From Actinocorallia sp. API 0066 (lineage in GTDB: Bacteria; Actinomycetota; Actinomycetes; Streptosporangiales; Streptosporangiaceae), in assembly GCF_020991275.1 (NCBI RefSeq), contig NZ_JAJLQY010000014.1, positions 62,001-126,000 on the forward strand: 64,000 nt of DNA, read 5' to 3'. Both the position numbers and the translations under genes were made by a program. Positions 8,056-18,544 of this stretch are shown piece by piece (position 1 is the stretch's first letter; each line of letters opens with the position of its first letter). The notes beneath the pieces were generated by a model, which saw nothing but the letters and a program-made list of their open reading frames with translations, was not told where the DNA came from and did not search any database.

Positions 8056-9332
8056 GCGCCCGCCGACTCCAGATCGTCGGGGACGGCCGTCCTGGGCACG
8101 TCGCACAGGGCGGCGAGCGCCGTCGCGGCGAGGACACGGACCCCGACGGGAATGCAGTTCTCGTCCACGTCGAAGTCGCCCCGGTGCAGGTCGTACTCCG
8201 GCTGTCCAGGGGTCCGCACCCCGAGCCGCCCGTAGGCGCCGGGGACGGCTTCCACGTAGTAGCCGAAGTCGTCGCCTCCGAGGCTCTGCGGGGCCGTCAC
8301 GACCTTGTCGTGGCCGAGCACCGCCGAGCCCGCGTCGCGGAACATCTGGACGCTGGTCTGCTCGTTGACGGTCGGCGGCACGCCCCGCACGTACTCCAGG
8401 GACGCCTCGACGTCGTAGGCGCCCGCGACGGAGTCGAGCAGCGCCCGCATGAGGTCGGGCGCGCGGTGCCACGCCTCGTCGTCGAGGCAGCGCACGGTGC
8501 CCTCGGCGAGCCCCTGGTCGGGGATGGCGTTGGCGACCGAGCCGGCGTTCATCCGCCCCCACACCAGGCTGAGGCTGGAGCGCGGGTCCACCCGCCGGGA
8601 CAGGGCGGCGGGCAGCTCCGTGACGATCTTCGCGAGCGCGTACACGAGGTCGGCCGTCAGGTGCGGCCGTGCGGTGTGCCCGCCGGGCCCGGTGACCTTG
8701 ACGAACACCTTGTCGCACGCGGCGGTGATCGGCCCCTGCCGGACGCCGAGTTCACCGACCTCAAAGCGCGGCTCGCAGTGCAGGCCGAAGATCCGGTCCA
8801 CCCCGACGAGGCCGCCCGCGGCGATCACGTCGAGGGCGCCGCCCGGGTTCTCCTCGGCGGGCTGGAACAGCAGCCTGACCCGTCCGGGCAGCAGGCCCTG
8901 TTCGGCCTGCCGGGCCAGGAACAGCCCGGCGCCCAACACCACCGTCGTGTGCACGTCGTGGCCGCAGGCGTGGCTGACGCCCGGGATGGTCGACGCGTAG
9001 GGGACAGTCTTCTCGTCCGGCAGCGGCAGCGCGTCGATGTCGGCGCGCAACGCCACCGTCGGCCCGTCCTCGGGGCCGATGTCGCAGATCACACCGGTGC
9101 CCTTGGGCAGGACCCGCGGTTCGAGTCCCGCCTCCTTGAGCTGCTCGACCAGGCGCGCCGTGGTGCGGTACTCGGTGAAACCGAGTTCGGGGTGCATGTG
9201 CAGGTCGCGGCGGAAGGCGATCAGCCCCTCGGCGTACCGGTCGAGGAAGGCGTCGAGTCCCGCGGTCAGGTCGGCGCCCTCGGCGGCCGGTGGTTCCAGG
9301 GACGGGATCACCCCTGGATGAAGCTGCGTCAT
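8052..9332 (-). CDS. M20-family amidohydrolase / aminoacylase-like peptidase
   Basis: Metal-dependent hydrolase of N-acyl amino acids or related amides, cytosolic (no signal peptide). Motifs in order: RRDLHMHPELGFTE, the metal-binding ALRADIDALP, SHACGHDVHTT with the central His/Asp, and FQPAEENPGG with the catalytic Glu. A dimerisation domain and C-terminal GGDDFGYY follow. The 426-residue length is normal. ATG at 9332 is chosen because GAGGGGGAG lies just upstream; the in-frame ATG at 9350 has no comparable site. It follows the GCS2-type ligase gene by 61 bp on the same strand, so the two probably share a transcript. The exact substrate cannot be read from sequence. Confidence 0.85.
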   Translation of the reverse strand: MTQLHPGVIPSLEPPAAEGADLTAGLDAFLDRYAEGLIAFRRDLHMHPELGFTEYRTTARLVEQLKEAGLEPRVLPKGTGVICDIGPEDGPTVALRADIDALPLPDEKTVPYASTIPGVSHACGHDVHTTVVLGAGLFLARQAEQGLLPGRVRLLFQPAEENPGGALDVIAAGGLVGVDRIFGLHCEPRFEVGELGVRQGPITAACDKVFVKVTGPGGHTARPHLTADLVYALAKIVTELPAALSRRVDPRSSLSLVWGRMNAGSVANAIPDQGLAEGTVRCLDDEAWHRAPDLMRALLDSVAGAYDVEASLEYVRGVPPTVNEQTSVQMFRDAGSAVLGHDKVVTAPQSLGGDDFGYYVEAVPGAYGRLGVRTPGQPEYDLHRGDFDVDENCIPVGVRVLAATALAALCDVPRTAVPDDLESAGA

Positions 9333-9393
9333 GTGCTCCCCCTCAGGCATGACGGAGCCGACTGAGCCGTCGCCGGGCTCGGGGGGTTCGTCG

Positions 9394-10560
9394 TCAGGGC
9401 GCCCCTGCATGGACGACCTCCCGTGGCCCGACGAACCTGTTCTCGTCGAACTCCATGATCGTGGCTGTCACGACGTCCTCCAGGCTGCCGCCCTCGTCGC
9501 GGATCGCGCGTTGGCGCTCGTAGGAGGCGCCGTGTTCGAGGACATCGCCGACCACCTTCAGCTCTTCGGCGCACCCGAGGCGGTCGGCGACGGGTGCCAG
9601 CTCTGAGGCGAGTTCGTAGAGGTCGTCACGTAGCGGCGCGGTACGTCCGTAGTCATCAGTGATGATGATGGCGTCGAGCCCGTATCGGGTCGCTCGCCAT
9701 TTATTATCACGGACGACCCACGCCGCCGGGCGCGGAAGCGCATATCCGCGATCGATTTGCTGCTCGAAAAGCGTGACGAGCGACTGACACAGCGCCGTGA
9801 CCATCCCTACCTCCCGCATTGTCGGGATTCCGTCGAACATGCGGATCTCCACGGTGCCGAAGTCGGGATGAGGCCGGATATCCCACCAGACTTCCTTGAT
9901 CGACCGGATCGTCCCGGCGCGGAGGAGGGTGTCCATGTACTTCTCGAACTCCGGCCAGTCATCGAGCGAGTGCGGCGGGCCGCCCGTCGGCAGGTCCCCG
10001 AAGACGATCGAGCGGGCCGACGCCAGGCCCGTGTCGTCCCCGTTCCAGAACGGGGACGACGCGGCGAGCGCCAGGAAGTGCGGGAGATAGCGGGAGAGGG
10101 AGTTGATGATCGGGATCGCCTTGTCCTGGTCCGTCACCCCGACGTGCACGTGCACCCCGAACGTCTGGATGCGGCGGGCCAGCCACTGCATCTCCTCGAC
10201 GAGCTCGTGGTACCGCTGGACGGGCGCCATCACCGCGTCCCGCCAGTTGCTGATCGCGTGGCTTCCGGTGCAGGCCAGCTCGATCCCGCGCGGCTTGGCG
10301 ACGTCGCGGAGGCGCCCGATCGTGCGGTTCAGGTCGCCGGTGATCTCCTGGACGGTGAAGCACGGGTCCGTGACGACCTCGATCGTCGACTCCATCAGCT
10401 CGTGCCTGACCTTGGTGAACCGGCCCTCGCTCAGGTCGGGCAGCGCGGCGAGCACCTCACCCGCGTCCTGTCGCAGATGCCGCGACTCGCCGTCCACGAG
10501 CTGGAGCTCCCACTCCACCCCCAACGTCGCCCCCCGTGAGGGATTGAACCGTATGCCCAC
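9394..10560 (-). CDS. GCS2-type carboxylate-amine ligase (YbdK-like glutamate-cysteine ligase family)
   Basis: ATP-dependent ligase of the glutamate-cysteine ligase 2 family, which joins a carboxylate to an amine; YbdK members show weak gamma-glutamylcysteine activity. The N-terminus GIRFNPSRGATLGVEWELQLVD and the central FGVHVHVGV, SSPFWNGDDTG and VEIRMFDG segments are typical. The GTG at 10560 gives 388 residues and has GGAGG 4 bases upstream; longer GTG-initiated forms add a non-conserved arginine-rich leader. The gene precedes the M20 amidohydrolase on the same strand. Actinobacteria use mycothiol, so a role in glutathione synthesis is not assumed. Confidence 0.85.
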   Translation of the reverse strand: MGIRFNPSRGATLGVEWELQLVDGESRHLRQDAGEVLAALPDLSEGRFTKVRHELMESTIEVVTDPCFTVQEITGDLNRTIGRLRDVAKPRGIELACTGSHAISNWRDAVMAPVQRYHELVEEMQWLARRIQTFGVHVHVGVTDQDKAIPIINSLSRYLPHFLALAASSPFWNGDDTGLASARSIVFGDLPTGGPPHSLDDWPEFEKYMDTLLRAGTIRSIKEVWWDIRPHPDFGTVEIRMFDGIPTMREVGMVTALCQSLVTLFEQQIDRGYALPRPAAWVVRDNKWRATRYGLDAIIITDDYGRTAPLRDDLYELASELAPVADRLGCAEELKVVGDVLEHGASYERQRAIRDEGGSLEDVVTATIMEFDENRFVGPREVVHAGAP

Positions 10561-10746
10561 GACTCCTCCAGACTCGTGCCACACCGAGCCGGCACCCCGA
10601 CCCGTCCGCCCCCACGGTCTGCCCGCTATCCCCCTATTCCTACCCACTCCCCCCGGCGAGACGACCCTCACCCTCGGAAGCAGCTTCCCGTGCCGTGTTC
10701 GATTGGCCCGGAGGCGGGCGCCTGGCTTCCCCCGCCCCCGGGCCGG

Positions 10747-11358
10747 TCAGCCCTCGACCAGTTCCCTGAGGGCGCCGCCCAGCCGCCCGTTGTCGGCCCG
10801 CGACCGCCACTCGACGGCCCTGACCTGGACGTCACCGGGCACCGCCGCCCGGATCTCCCGCCGCTTCTCCGGCGTCAGCGGGATGCGGGAGACGACGAGC
10901 ACGGGCGCGCCCGCGTCCTCCTCGGGCACGTCCGGGGCCCGGTGCTCCGCCGACCCCTCGACGTCCAGGACCTGGACGAGCACGGTCACGTCCCTGATCA
11001 CGAGCCGCAGCTCGACGCCGGGCCGCCCGGTCAGCTCGGCCGCCCGCTCGAAGCTGTCCTCGAAGTCGATCAACAGCACGTGGTTGAGAGCGTGCTGGAC
11101 GGCGTGCAGGTACGTGTCCGGCTGCTCCCAGAAGGCCGTCCGGGACCGCCATCCGACCTCGGCCGCCGCCATCAGCAGCTCGCCGGGACGGAAGGGGACC
11201 CGCTGGTAGTCGTCGTAGTCGCCGTCCCCGTAGTCCACCGAGACGGCGACGAGCCGCTCGCGCCCCCTGCCGAAGGTCTCGATGACCACGCCGTCCCTGA
11301 TGCCGCGGCCGCAGGGCACGACGACCTGCTCCCCGGGCGTGAACGTCACCTTGGGCAT
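10747..11358 (-). CDS. Unknown protein paired with a HEPN-like protein
   Basis: No family is recognised. The 203-residue product begins PKVTFTPGEQVVVPCGRGIRDGVVIETFGRG, a beta-rich, glycine-containing stretch that could form a small barrel, followed by an acidic segment (DYGDGDYDD) and a more helical middle. There are no membrane helices or catalytic motifs. ATG at 11358 is favoured because AGGAG lies 4 bases before it; an in-frame GTG at 11373 overlaps the end of the upstream gene. It lies immediately downstream of, and nearly overlaps, the 188-residue HEPN-like gene, so the two are almost certainly co-expressed and may work as a pair. Confidence 0.65.
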   Translation of the reverse strand: MPKVTFTPGEQVVVPCGRGIRDGVVIETFGRGRERLVAVSVDYGDGDYDDYQRVPFRPGELLMAAAEVGWRSRTAFWEQPDTYLHAVQHALNHVLLIDFEDSFERAAELTGRPGVELRLVIRDVTVLVQVLDVEGSAEHRAPDVPEEDAGAPVLVVSRIPLTPEKRREIRAAVPGDVQVRAVEWRSRADNGRLGGALRELVEG

Positions 11359-11366
11359 CCCTCTCC

Positions 11367-11933
11367 TCACCACGGCTTGCTCCCCTTGAACATGGCCCCC
11401 AGCCGGGCGCCGACCTCATCGTCCATCTCCCCCGCGAGCGTGTCGAGCGAGTTTTGCCATGCCTTGATCCGCGCCTCGTCCAGCTCCCCCGCGACGAGGC
11501 GGGCCAGCTTCGGCTGGTCGTCGTGCACGATCGCGCTGCGCACGTCGATCATCTGCCGGAGCTGTCCGCGCTGCTCCCGCGAGTACGTGCTGTCAGCCGC
11601 GGGCCAGAGGGTGACGTCGATCCGCTTGAAGTCGCGCATGAGCGTGTCGGGGCCCGGGTTGTTGCGGTTGAGCGCCCGATCGGCGGACATGGCGTGGCAG
11701 TAGAGGATGACGAGGTCGGGGTCGTCGGGGGCGGCGGAGGCGGCCATGTAGGCGATCGCCTGGTCGTGGAGCTGCCGGGCGAAGCCCTGGAACTCGGCGG
11801 CGAGCTTGACGACGAGGACCTGCGCGATCTGCGCGCGGCGCGCCGGGTCGGTCTGGTCGTCGTAAACGGCCCAGAGGGCTTCGAGACGGGCTCGGCGCTT
11901 GTCGCGCCAGTCCGTCAGAACGGTTGATGTCAT
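11367..11933 (-). CDS. Helical protein with an R-x4-H motif (possible HEPN domain)
   Basis: An all-helical-looking protein of 188 residues, unknown by name. A segment near residues 128-139 reads MIDVRSAIVHDD, in which Arg132 and His137 form the R-x4-H pattern seen in HEPN ribonuclease and nucleic-acid-binding domains (compare the common RNxIVH). This is motif reading only. The start at 11933 (MTSTVLTDWRD) is chosen over an upstream start because the preceding residues look non-coding. The partner gene follows with nearly no gap. A candidate promoter lies at 11980-12009. HEPN proteins are frequent toxins or phage-defence effectors, but some are housekeeping; function here is not assigned. Confidence 0.6.
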   Translation of the reverse strand: MTSTVLTDWRDKRRARLEALWAVYDDQTDPARRAQIAQVLVVKLAAEFQGFARQLHDQAIAYMAASAAPDDPDLVILYCHAMSADRALNRNNPGPDTLMRDFKRIDVTLWPAADSTYSREQRGQLRQMIDVRSAIVHDDQPKLARLVAGELDEARIKAWQNSLDTLAGEMDDEVGARLGAMFKGSKPW

Positions 11934-11979
11934 GCGCGGAACGCTAGCGGAGATAACTGTGGGTACGGGGGAGAAAGTC

Positions 11980-12009
11980 GGACTACGCAAACAGGGCAAG
12001 TGTGGTCAA
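11980..12009 (-). promoter_or_regulatory. Candidate promoter for the HEPN-like gene pair
   Basis: On the minus strand TTGACC (12009-12004) is followed after 18 bases by TAGTCC (11985-11980). It lies in the 295-bp space 11934-12228 between meaB and this pair. That space also contains a 7-bp hairpin, TTCTCGG/CCGAGAA, at 12029-12046, and no convincing gene. Confidence 0.3.
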
Positions 12010-12228
12010 GTTAATTCGTCAGTCAACGTTCTCGGACTCCCGAGAAAGGCAGCTTCGACCGAATCCATCGCGCTGAGCTGCCCCAGGGGACAAAACGACC
12101 ACCCGACGACCCACCCGCCACACCCGACCCAGACCCAACCAGTGATCTACCTCACACTTTGCCCCGGCGGAAGCGACTTTCCCTGCCATACCCGCCCACG
12201 GCGTCGCCACGGGCCAGGGGCGCACGGG

Positions 12229-13203
12229 TCAGGAGGGGTCGGTGAAGGCTTCCAGGAGGAGGTCGGCGGCCTGGGCGGGGGTGAGGGAGCCGGAGGCGAC
12301 CTTGGATTCCAGGGTGGGGGCCAGGGACTGGACGGCGGGGTGGGTGCGGAGCGCGTGCAGGAGGCGGTCCTCGACCATGGTCCAGGTCCAGCGGACCTGC
12401 TGGGCGCGGCGGCGGCGGTCCAGCTCGCCGGACGCGCGCAGCTCCTCCTGGTGCGCGGTGACCTGCTCCCAGATCTCGGCGAGCCCGGCGCCTTCCAGGG
12501 CGCTACAGGTGAGGACGGGCACCACCCGGTCCGCGCCGCGCAGCAGCCGCAACGCGCCCGCGAGTTCCCGGGCCGCCTTCTTGGCCTCCAGCGCGTGCGG
12601 CCCGTCGGCCTTGTTGACGGCGATGACGTCCGCGAGTTCGAGCACGCCTTTTTTTATGCCCTGAAGCTGGTCGCCCGTCCGGGCGATCGTCAAAAACAGG
12701 AACGTGTCCGTCATTTCCGAAACGGCCGTCTCGGACTGCCCAACCCCGACCGTCTCCACAAGGACGACGTCGTAGCCCGCCGCCTCCATGATCACCATCG
12801 CCTCACGGGTGGCCTTCGCGACCCCGCCCAGAGTCCCCGCGGTGGGCGACGGACGGATGAAGGCCGACGCACTGGCGGAAAGCCGGACCATCCGCGTCTT
12901 GTCCCCGAGGATCGACCCGCCGTGCCGGGTGGACGAGGGGTCCACCGCGAGCACCGCCACCCGGTGCCCCCGCTCGATCAGGTGCATCCCGAGGGCGTCG
13001 ATGGTCGTGGACTTGCCCACCCCCGGCACCCCGGTGATCCCGACACGCCGGGCGTTCCCGGCGAACGGCGTGAGTTCCGCGAGCACGGACTGGGCGAGCG
13101 CGCGGTGATCGGGCCGGGTGGACTCCACGAGTGTGATCGCACGGGCGATCCACGCGCGTGAGCCCTCCCGGACCCCGGTCACGTAGTCCTTGACGTCAGG
13201 CAT
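12229..13203 (-). CDS. meaB: Methylmalonyl-CoA mutase-associated GTPase MeaB
   Basis: G-protein chaperone that protects methylmalonyl-CoA mutase and gates delivery of adenosylcobalamin. The product (about 324 residues) has Walker [10 protein letters not shown], the Mg-binding [29 protein letters not shown], the switch region [12 protein letters not shown] and NKAD for guanine specificity, followed by a helical C-terminal dimerisation arm. The ATG at 13203 overlaps the last 8 bases of mutB; a TTG two codons upstream is less likely. Its position last in mutA-mutB-meaB is the classical arrangement. Confidence 0.95.
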   Translation of the reverse strand: MPDVKDYVTGVREGSRAWIARAITLVESTRPDHRALAQSVLAELTPFAGNARRVGITGVPGVGKSTTIDALGMHLIERGHRVAVLAVDPSSTRHGGSILGDKTRMVRLSASASAFIRPSPTAGTLGGVAKATREAMVIMEAAGYDVVLVETVGVGQSETAVSEMTDTFLFLTIARTGDQLQGIKKGVLELADVIAVNKADGPHALEAKKAARELAGALRLLRGADRVVPVLTCSALEGAGLAEIWEQVTAHQEELRASGELDRRRRAQQVRWTWTMVEDRLLHALRTHPAVQSLAPTLESKVASGSLTPAQAADLLLEAFTDPS

Positions 13204-15373
13204 GGCCAAGGCGGCTGGACAGCTCCTTCAGCAGGTCGAGCGCCGCCTCGGCGAGGACGGTGCCCGGCGGGAAGATGGCCGACGCCCCGGCGGCGCGCAG
13301 CTCGTCGAAGTCCTGCGGCGGGATGACGCCGCCCACGACGATCATGATGTCGGGACGGTCCAGCTCCGCCAGCGCGGCCTTCAGCGCGGGCACCAGGGTG
13401 AGGTGTCCGGCGGCCAGGGAGTTGACGCCGACGATGTGCACGTCGGCCTCGACGGCCTGGCGGGCGACCTCCTCGGGCGTCTGGAACAGGGGGCCGACGT
13501 CCACGTCGAAGCCGAGGTCGGCGAAGCCGGAGGAGATCACCTTCTGGCCCCTGTCGTGCCCGTCCTGTCCCATCTTGGCGACGAGGATGCGGGGTCGGCG
13601 GCCCTCGGCCTCGGCGAACTCGTCGGTGGCCGCGCGGGCCGACTCGATCGCGGACACGGAGCCCGCCTCCTCCCGGTAGACGCCCGAAATGGTGCGGATG
13701 GTCGCTGAATGCCGACCGTACACCTTCTCCAGCGCGTCCGAGATCTCCCCGACCGTGGCCTTCGCCCGTGCCGCGTCGATCGCCAGCTTGAGGAGGTTGT
13801 GTTCGAGGTCGCCGACGGCGTCGGCCCCGGCCGCGGCGGTGAGCGCGTCCAGCGCCCGCCCGACGGCCTCGGGGTCGCGTTCGGCGCGCAGCCGCTCCAG
13901 CTTGGCGATCTGCTGCGCCCGGACCGAGGCGTTGTCCACCTTGAGGACGTCGATCATCTCGTCCACGTCGGGCCGGTACTTGTTGACGCCGATGACGGGC
14001 TGCCGTCCGGAGTCGATCCGGGCCTGGGTGCGGGCCGCGGCCTCCTCGATGCGGAGCTTGGGGAGCCCCTCGTCGATGGCCTTGGCCATGCCCCCGTACT
14101 TCTCGACCTCCTGGATGTGCTCCCAGGCACGTGCGGCCAGGTCGTGCGTAAGGCGCTCGACGTAGTAGGAGCCGCCCCAGGGGTCGATGACCCGTGTCGT
14201 CTCCGACTCCTGCTGGAGCAGGAGCTGGGTGTTGCGCGCGATGCGGGCGGAGAAGTCCGTGGGCAGAGCGAGCGCCTCGTCCAGCGCGTTGGTGTGCAGC
14301 GACTGGGTGTGGCCCTGGGTGGCCGCCATGGCCTCGACGCAGGTCCGCGCGACGTTGTTGAAGACGTCCTGCGCGGTCAGCGACCAGCCGGACGTCTGGG
14401 AGTGGGTGCGCAGCGAAAGCGACTTGTCGTTCTTCGGGTCGAAGTCCTTGACGAGCCTGGCCCAGAGCAGGCGCGCGGCCCGCAGCTTGGCGACCTCCAT
14501 GAAGAAGTTCATGCCGATCGCCCAGAAGAACGAGAGGCGGGGCGCGAAGGAGTCGATGTCCAGTCCCGCGTCCCGGCCCGCGCGGATGTACTCGACGCCG
14601 TCGGCGAGCGTGTAGGCCAGCTCCAGGTCGGCCGTCGCCCCGGCCTCCTGGATGTGGTAGCCGGAGATGGAGATCGAGTTGTACTTCGGCATCCGCTGCG
14701 AGGTGAACGCGAAGATGTCGGAGATGATCCGCATCGACGGCGAAGGCGGGTAGATGTAGGTGTTGCGGACCATGAACTCCTTGAGGATGTCGTTCTGGAT
14801 GGTCCCCGCGAGCTGCTCCGGCTTCACCCCCTGCTCCTCGGCCGCGACGACGTAGAGGGCGAGGACGGGCAGGACCGCGCCGTTCATGGTCATCGACACC
14901 GACATCCGGTCCAGCGGGATGCCGTCGAAGAGCTGCCGCATGTCGTAGATCGAGTCGATCGCCACCCCGGCCATGCCGACGTCGCCCGCGACGCGCGGGT
15001 GGTCGGAGTCGTAGCCGCGGTGGGTGGCGAGGTCGAACGCGACGGACAGGCCCTTCTGTCCGGCCGCGAGGTTGCGCCGGTAGAACGCGTTGGACTCCTC
15101 GGCGGTGGAGAAGCCCGCGTACTGGCGGATCGTCCAGGGCTGCGTCGCGTACATCGGGGCGTAGGGGCCGCGCAGGTACGGCTTGATGCCCGGGTAGGTG
15201 GCCAGGAAGTCGAGCCCGTCGAGGTCGGCGGCGTTGTACAGCGGCTTGACCGCGATGCCCTCGGGCGTCGCCCAGACCGGCCGTGGCCCTGCGGCCTTCC
15301 GCCACGCGTCCTCGGTGACGGACGGGGCCTCGGGTTCGCCCAGGTCGAGCTCGGAGAAGTCGGGGATGCTCAT
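13196..15373 (-). CDS. mutB: Methylmalonyl-CoA mutase, large (catalytic) subunit
   Basis: Adenosylcobalamin-dependent interconversion of methylmalonyl-CoA and succinyl-CoA, linking propionate and odd-chain or branched catabolism to the TCA cycle and providing methylmalonyl-CoA for polyketides. The 725-residue protein has the TIM-barrel substrate domain ([44 protein letters not shown]) and a C-terminal B12 domain with the base-off motif GQDGHDRG. The ATG at 15373 overlaps the mutA stop as ATGA, so translation is coupled and equal subunit amounts are expected. Both length and motifs are complete. Confidence 0.97.
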   Translation of the reverse strand: MSIPDFSELDLGEPEAPSVTEDAWRKAAGPRPVWATPEGIAVKPLYNAADLDGLDFLATYPGIKPYLRGPYAPMYATQPWTIRQYAGFSTAEESNAFYRRNLAAGQKGLSVAFDLATHRGYDSDHPRVAGDVGMAGVAIDSIYDMRQLFDGIPLDRMSVSMTMNGAVLPVLALYVVAAEEQGVKPEQLAGTIQNDILKEFMVRNTYIYPPSPSMRIISDIFAFTSQRMPKYNSISISGYHIQEAGATADLELAYTLADGVEYIRAGRDAGLDIDSFAPRLSFFWAIGMNFFMEVAKLRAARLLWARLVKDFDPKNDKSLSLRTHSQTSGWSLTAQDVFNNVARTCVEAMAATQGHTQSLHTNALDEALALPTDFSARIARNTQLLLQQESETTRVIDPWGGSYYVERLTHDLAARAWEHIQEVEKYGGMAKAIDEGLPKLRIEEAAARTQARIDSGRQPVIGVNKYRPDVDEMIDVLKVDNASVRAQQIAKLERLRAERDPEAVGRALDALTAAAGADAVGDLEHNLLKLAIDAARAKATVGEISDALEKVYGRHSATIRTISGVYREEAGSVSAIESARAATDEFAEAEGRRPRILVAKMGQDGHDRGQKVISSGFADLGFDVDVGPLFQTPEEVARQAVEADVHIVGVNSLAAGHLTLVPALKAALAELDRPDIMIVVGGVIPPQDFDELRAAGASAIFPPGTVLAEAALDLLKELSSRLGHA

Positions 15374-17115
15374 GCCGTCACTCCCAGGTCCCGGAGGGTC
15401 TCCTCCAGGACGTCGATCGCGTTGCATCCGGCGAAGACGTGCGCGTCCACACCGGCGTAGGAGCCCTTGCCCGCGAGCCAGACCTTGCGCGCGCCCCGCG
15501 CCCGCAGCTCACGCGCCGCGTCCTCGGCCTGTTCGGCGTACAGCTTGTCGCTGGAGCACAGCACGGCGACGCCGCCGGTGAACTCCTCGACGGTCCCCGT
15601 CTCGGTGGCGATGCCGCCCGCCTGGAACAGGTTGGCGGCGAAGGTGGCCCGCGCGGTGTGCACGGCGACGGGCCCGAGCGTGGCGAGGAAGACCCTGGGC
15701 CGGACGTCCTGGGCGTCGGAGAGGTCGCGCAGCGCCTCGAAGTCCTGCCCGTGGGTGTGCCGGGGCAGGCCGCCGCCGAGCGGCTCGGGCGCGGCCGGGC
15801 GCTGCGGCAGCTCCTCGGTGAGGTTCGGGAACTCGCTGAGGCCGGTGAGCGGCGCCTTGCGCCGGGCGACGTCGCGCCGCCGCCGCTCCCACGTCTCGGC
15901 CAGCGCGCCTTCGATCAAGCCTGATTCGAGGGCGGCGGCGAGCCCACCCGCCTTTTCTATCGACGTGAAAAAAGCCCAGGCGGCCTGGGCGATCTCCTCG
16001 GTGAGCGTCTCGACGTACCAGGAGCCGCCCGCGGGGTCCACGACGCGGGCCAGCGACGACTCCTCAAGCAGGAGCATCTGGTCGTTGCGGGCGATTCTGC
16101 GGGAGAACGCGTCGGGCAGGCCGAGCCTGACGTCGAACGGCTGCACGGTGACGGCGTCCGCGCCGCCCACGCCCGCCGCGAAGCACGCGAGGGTGGTGCG
16201 CAGCATGTTCACCCAGGGGTCGCGCCGCGTCATCATCGCGTTCGACGTGACGGCGTGGATCCGCGCCGTCGGGTCCGTGACGCCCGACAGGGTGGCGACC
16301 CGCGTCCACAGGCGGCGCGCGGCGCGCAGCTTCGCGATGGTCGCGAACTGCCCGGCGTGCGCGGCGTAGCGGAACTCCAGCTGCGCCGCCGCCTCGTCCA
16401 CGCTGAGGCCCGCCTCGGTCAGCTCGCGCAGGTAGGCGACGGCGGCGGCGAGCACCGCGCCGAGTTCCTGCGCGTCCGAGCCGCCCGCGTCGTGGTAGAC
16501 GGTGCCGTCGACCGTGAAGGTCCGGATGCCGGGGTACTCGGCGGCGACCCTCTGGGCGAGATCGACGGGCACGGGCACGAGGAAGCCGGTGCGGGCGGCC
16601 AGGCCCAGCGGGTCGGCGCCCAGATTGCCCCTGGTGTCCGGCTTGGCGATCTTGAGGAACGCCTCGGCGGCCTGCCTCGTCTGCGGCCCCGCGTCGATGA
16701 CGACGGGCGCCAGCTCGGTGTAGACGTCCTTGAGCACCTCGCCCAGGGCCGTCACCGGGATGCCCGCGGTGCCGACGGTCAGCCAGACGGAGGTGGCGCC
16801 GTTCTCGAGGTCGTCGAGGATCGCCGCCCTGGTGACCGCCGGGTCCGGGTCGTCGTGCCGCTGCCTGACGTCCCAGCCGAAGGGCGTCTCGTCGCCCTCG
16901 CGCGGCGCGGTCGGGAAGGGCCGCGCGGTGACCGGGTCGTCGGCCGTGTACAGCGGGCGGATCGGGACACCGTCGTACGACTGCCGGGTGAGCAGCCCCT
17001 CGACGGCGTCGAGTGGGGTTTCTTCGGTGGCGGCTCCGGACTTGCGGAGTACGCCCTTCAATAGCTCCCGCCAACGCTCGCGCTCTGCTGGGGGGAAGGC
17101 GGCTGCCAGCTCCAT
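15370..17115 (-). CDS. mutA: Methylmalonyl-CoA mutase, small (non-catalytic) subunit
   Basis: Structural partner of MutB in the heterodimer. The mutase fold is seen in [48 protein letters not shown] and a C-terminal Rossmann-like domain, but the GxDxHxxG cobalamin motif is absent, as expected for this subunit. The start is uncertain: ATG 17115 (MELAAAFPP) fits the conserved beginning and lies downstream of a possible promoter (TTGACA at 17166-17161, with a weak -10 near 17142). ATG 17148 would add 11 residues. Neither has a strong ribosome site. It is the first gene of mutA-mutB-meaB and is divergent from the carboxypeptidase gene. Confidence 0.93.
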   Translation of the reverse strand: MELAAAFPPAERERWRELLKGVLRKSGAATEETPLDAVEGLLTRQSYDGVPIRPLYTADDPVTARPFPTAPREGDETPFGWDVRQRHDDPDPAVTRAAILDDLENGATSVWLTVGTAGIPVTALGEVLKDVYTELAPVVIDAGPQTRQAAEAFLKIAKPDTRGNLGADPLGLAARTGFLVPVPVDLAQRVAAEYPGIRTFTVDGTVYHDAGGSDAQELGAVLAAAVAYLRELTEAGLSVDEAAAQLEFRYAAHAGQFATIAKLRAARRLWTRVATLSGVTDPTARIHAVTSNAMMTRRDPWVNMLRTTLACFAAGVGGADAVTVQPFDVRLGLPDAFSRRIARNDQMLLLEESSLARVVDPAGGSWYVETLTEEIAQAAWAFFTSIEKAGGLAAALESGLIEGALAETWERRRRDVARRKAPLTGLSEFPNLTEELPQRPAAPEPLGGGLPRHTHGQDFEALRDLSDAQDVRPRVFLATLGPVAVHTARATFAANLFQAGGIATETGTVEEFTGGVAVLCSSDKLYAEQAEDAARELRARGARKVWLAGKGSYAGVDAHVFAGCNAIDVLEETLRDLGVTA

Positions 17116-17293
17116 GCCAGTGATGGTAGGCGAGTGCTTATCGGGCATCTGGGGTCGGGGTGTCAAGATGGGTTGTTCCACGCTTTCCACCACGTTCTTA
17201 TGACCAGCGCCAGCATCGGCGGGCGGACCGTCGAGATTTCACCCTCGCAGACTATGGGTCGGCCTCCCGTCCTCGGTTTAGGCTTCCCTCTTT

Positions 17294-18433
17294 ATGGGAC
17301 TTCCCTTGCCCGCGGCGTCCGCGCTCGCCGCCTTCTCGCTCGTCGCCCTGCTGACCCCCGGCGCCGCCGTCGCCGCGGCGCCCGCCGCGCCGCCCGCCGT
17401 CGCGGCCCCCAAGCCGGGCGAGCTGAAGAAGATCAAGGCGGGGTCGTGGCTCGTCGCCGACGCGACGACGGGTGAGGTGCTCGCCGCGAAGAACCCGCAC
17501 AGGCGGCTCCTGCCTGCGAGTACGCAGAAGGTGCTGACGGCCGTCACGCTGATCCCGCTGCTGGCGCCGGACGCCGCGATCAGGCCGACCGAGGAGACGT
17601 GCTGGCCTGAGGGCACCAAGGTCGGGATGACGCCGAAGCTCACCTACAAGGCCGCCGACCTGTTCCGGGCGCTGCTCATGGTGTCGGCGAACGACGCGGC
17701 GATGTCGCTGACCATTCCACAGGGCGGCATGGCGCAGACGCTCAAGCTCATGAACGCCGAAGCGGAGCGGATCGGCGCACGAGACACTCTCGCGGGGTCC
17801 CCCAACGGGCTCGATGTGGATCTCGGCCTCGACGTGACCACCCAGTACACCACGTCCTACGACCTCGCGGTGATCCTCCGGGAGGGCCTCAAGATGCCCG
17901 AGTTCGTGGAGTACGCGGCGACCGTGGACTCGACGTTCCCGGCGCTGCGGCCCGCCGAGAAGGACCCGGAGACGGGCAAGAAGACCAAGGCGAAGAAGTA
18001 CCGGATGCCGATCTACTCGCACATCCGGATGCTTCCGGCGCAGTCGCGGGAGTACCCCGGGTTCGTCGCCGGGAAGAACGGCTACACCAACGCGGCCAAG
18101 CAGACCTTCGTGGGGGCCGCCGAGCGGGACGGCCGTACCGTGATCATCGCGCTGATGGCCGCCGAGAGCCTGTGGGACAACGCGAAGCTCCTCTTCGACT
18201 GGGGCTTCGCGAACGCCGGGTCCGTCCCGCCGGTCGAGCGGCTGCCGGAGCCGCCGTCCGCCGACCCGACCGCCGTCGCCGCCCCCGGCGAGACCGCCGC
18301 CGCGGGCCCCGGCGGCCCGGCGAGCGGCTCGTCCGTCGACCTCCTGCTCGCCGGTGTCGGCGGCACCTTCATCGTCGCGGGCGTCGCCGTCCTCGTCGTC
18401 CGCCGCCGCCGCGCCCCCACCGACACCCTTTGA
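17294..18433 (+). CDS. D-alanyl-D-alanine carboxypeptidase (penicillin-binding protein, DacC/DacF type)
   Basis: Trims the terminal D-Ala from peptidoglycan stem peptides outside the membrane. The 379-residue product has an N-terminal signal sequence ending near AAVAAAPAA and active-site motifs STQK (Ser76-Lys79), SAN (131-133) and KNG (261-263) in place of the usual KTG. A single C-terminal membrane helix (VDLLLAGVGGTFIVAGVAVLVV) followed by RRRR would anchor it with the enzyme outside. No Shine-Dalgarno precedes the ATG. TAGGCT at 17279-17284 is placed as for a leaderless or very short-leader promoter. Divergent from mutA. Confidence 0.9.
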   Translation: MGLPLPAASALAAFSLVALLTPGAAVAAAPAAPPAVAAPKPGELKKIKAGSWLVADATTGEVLAAKNPHRRLLPASTQKVLTAVTLIPLLAPDAAIRPTEETCWPEGTKVGMTPKLTYKAADLFRALLMVSANDAAMSLTIPQGGMAQTLKLMNAEAERIGARDTLAGSPNGLDVDLGLDVTTQYTTSYDLAVILREGLKMPEFVEYAATVDSTFPALRPAEKDPETGKKTKAKKYRMPIYSHIRMLPAQSREYPGFVAGKNGYTNAAKQTFVGAAERDGRTVIIALMAAESLWDNAKLLFDWGFANAGSVPPVERLPEPPSADPTAVAAPGETAAAGPGGPASGSSVDLLLAGVGGTFIVAGVAVLVVRRRRAPTDTL

Positions 18434-18544
18434 CGCCAAGCCCAGATCCACCATGGAAACCGCACCCCGCACGATGTCCCCGCGCTGGCATTCCCCGGCT
18501 GCGTCCACCAAGGAGAGGCCGCCCGGTCAAGGCCCCCCACCACT

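Noticed and set aside
12019-12225. Small minus-strand frame in the meaB/HEPN-pair gap
   Set aside because: No ribosome site, Trp/Arg/Gly-rich translation and no conserved pattern.
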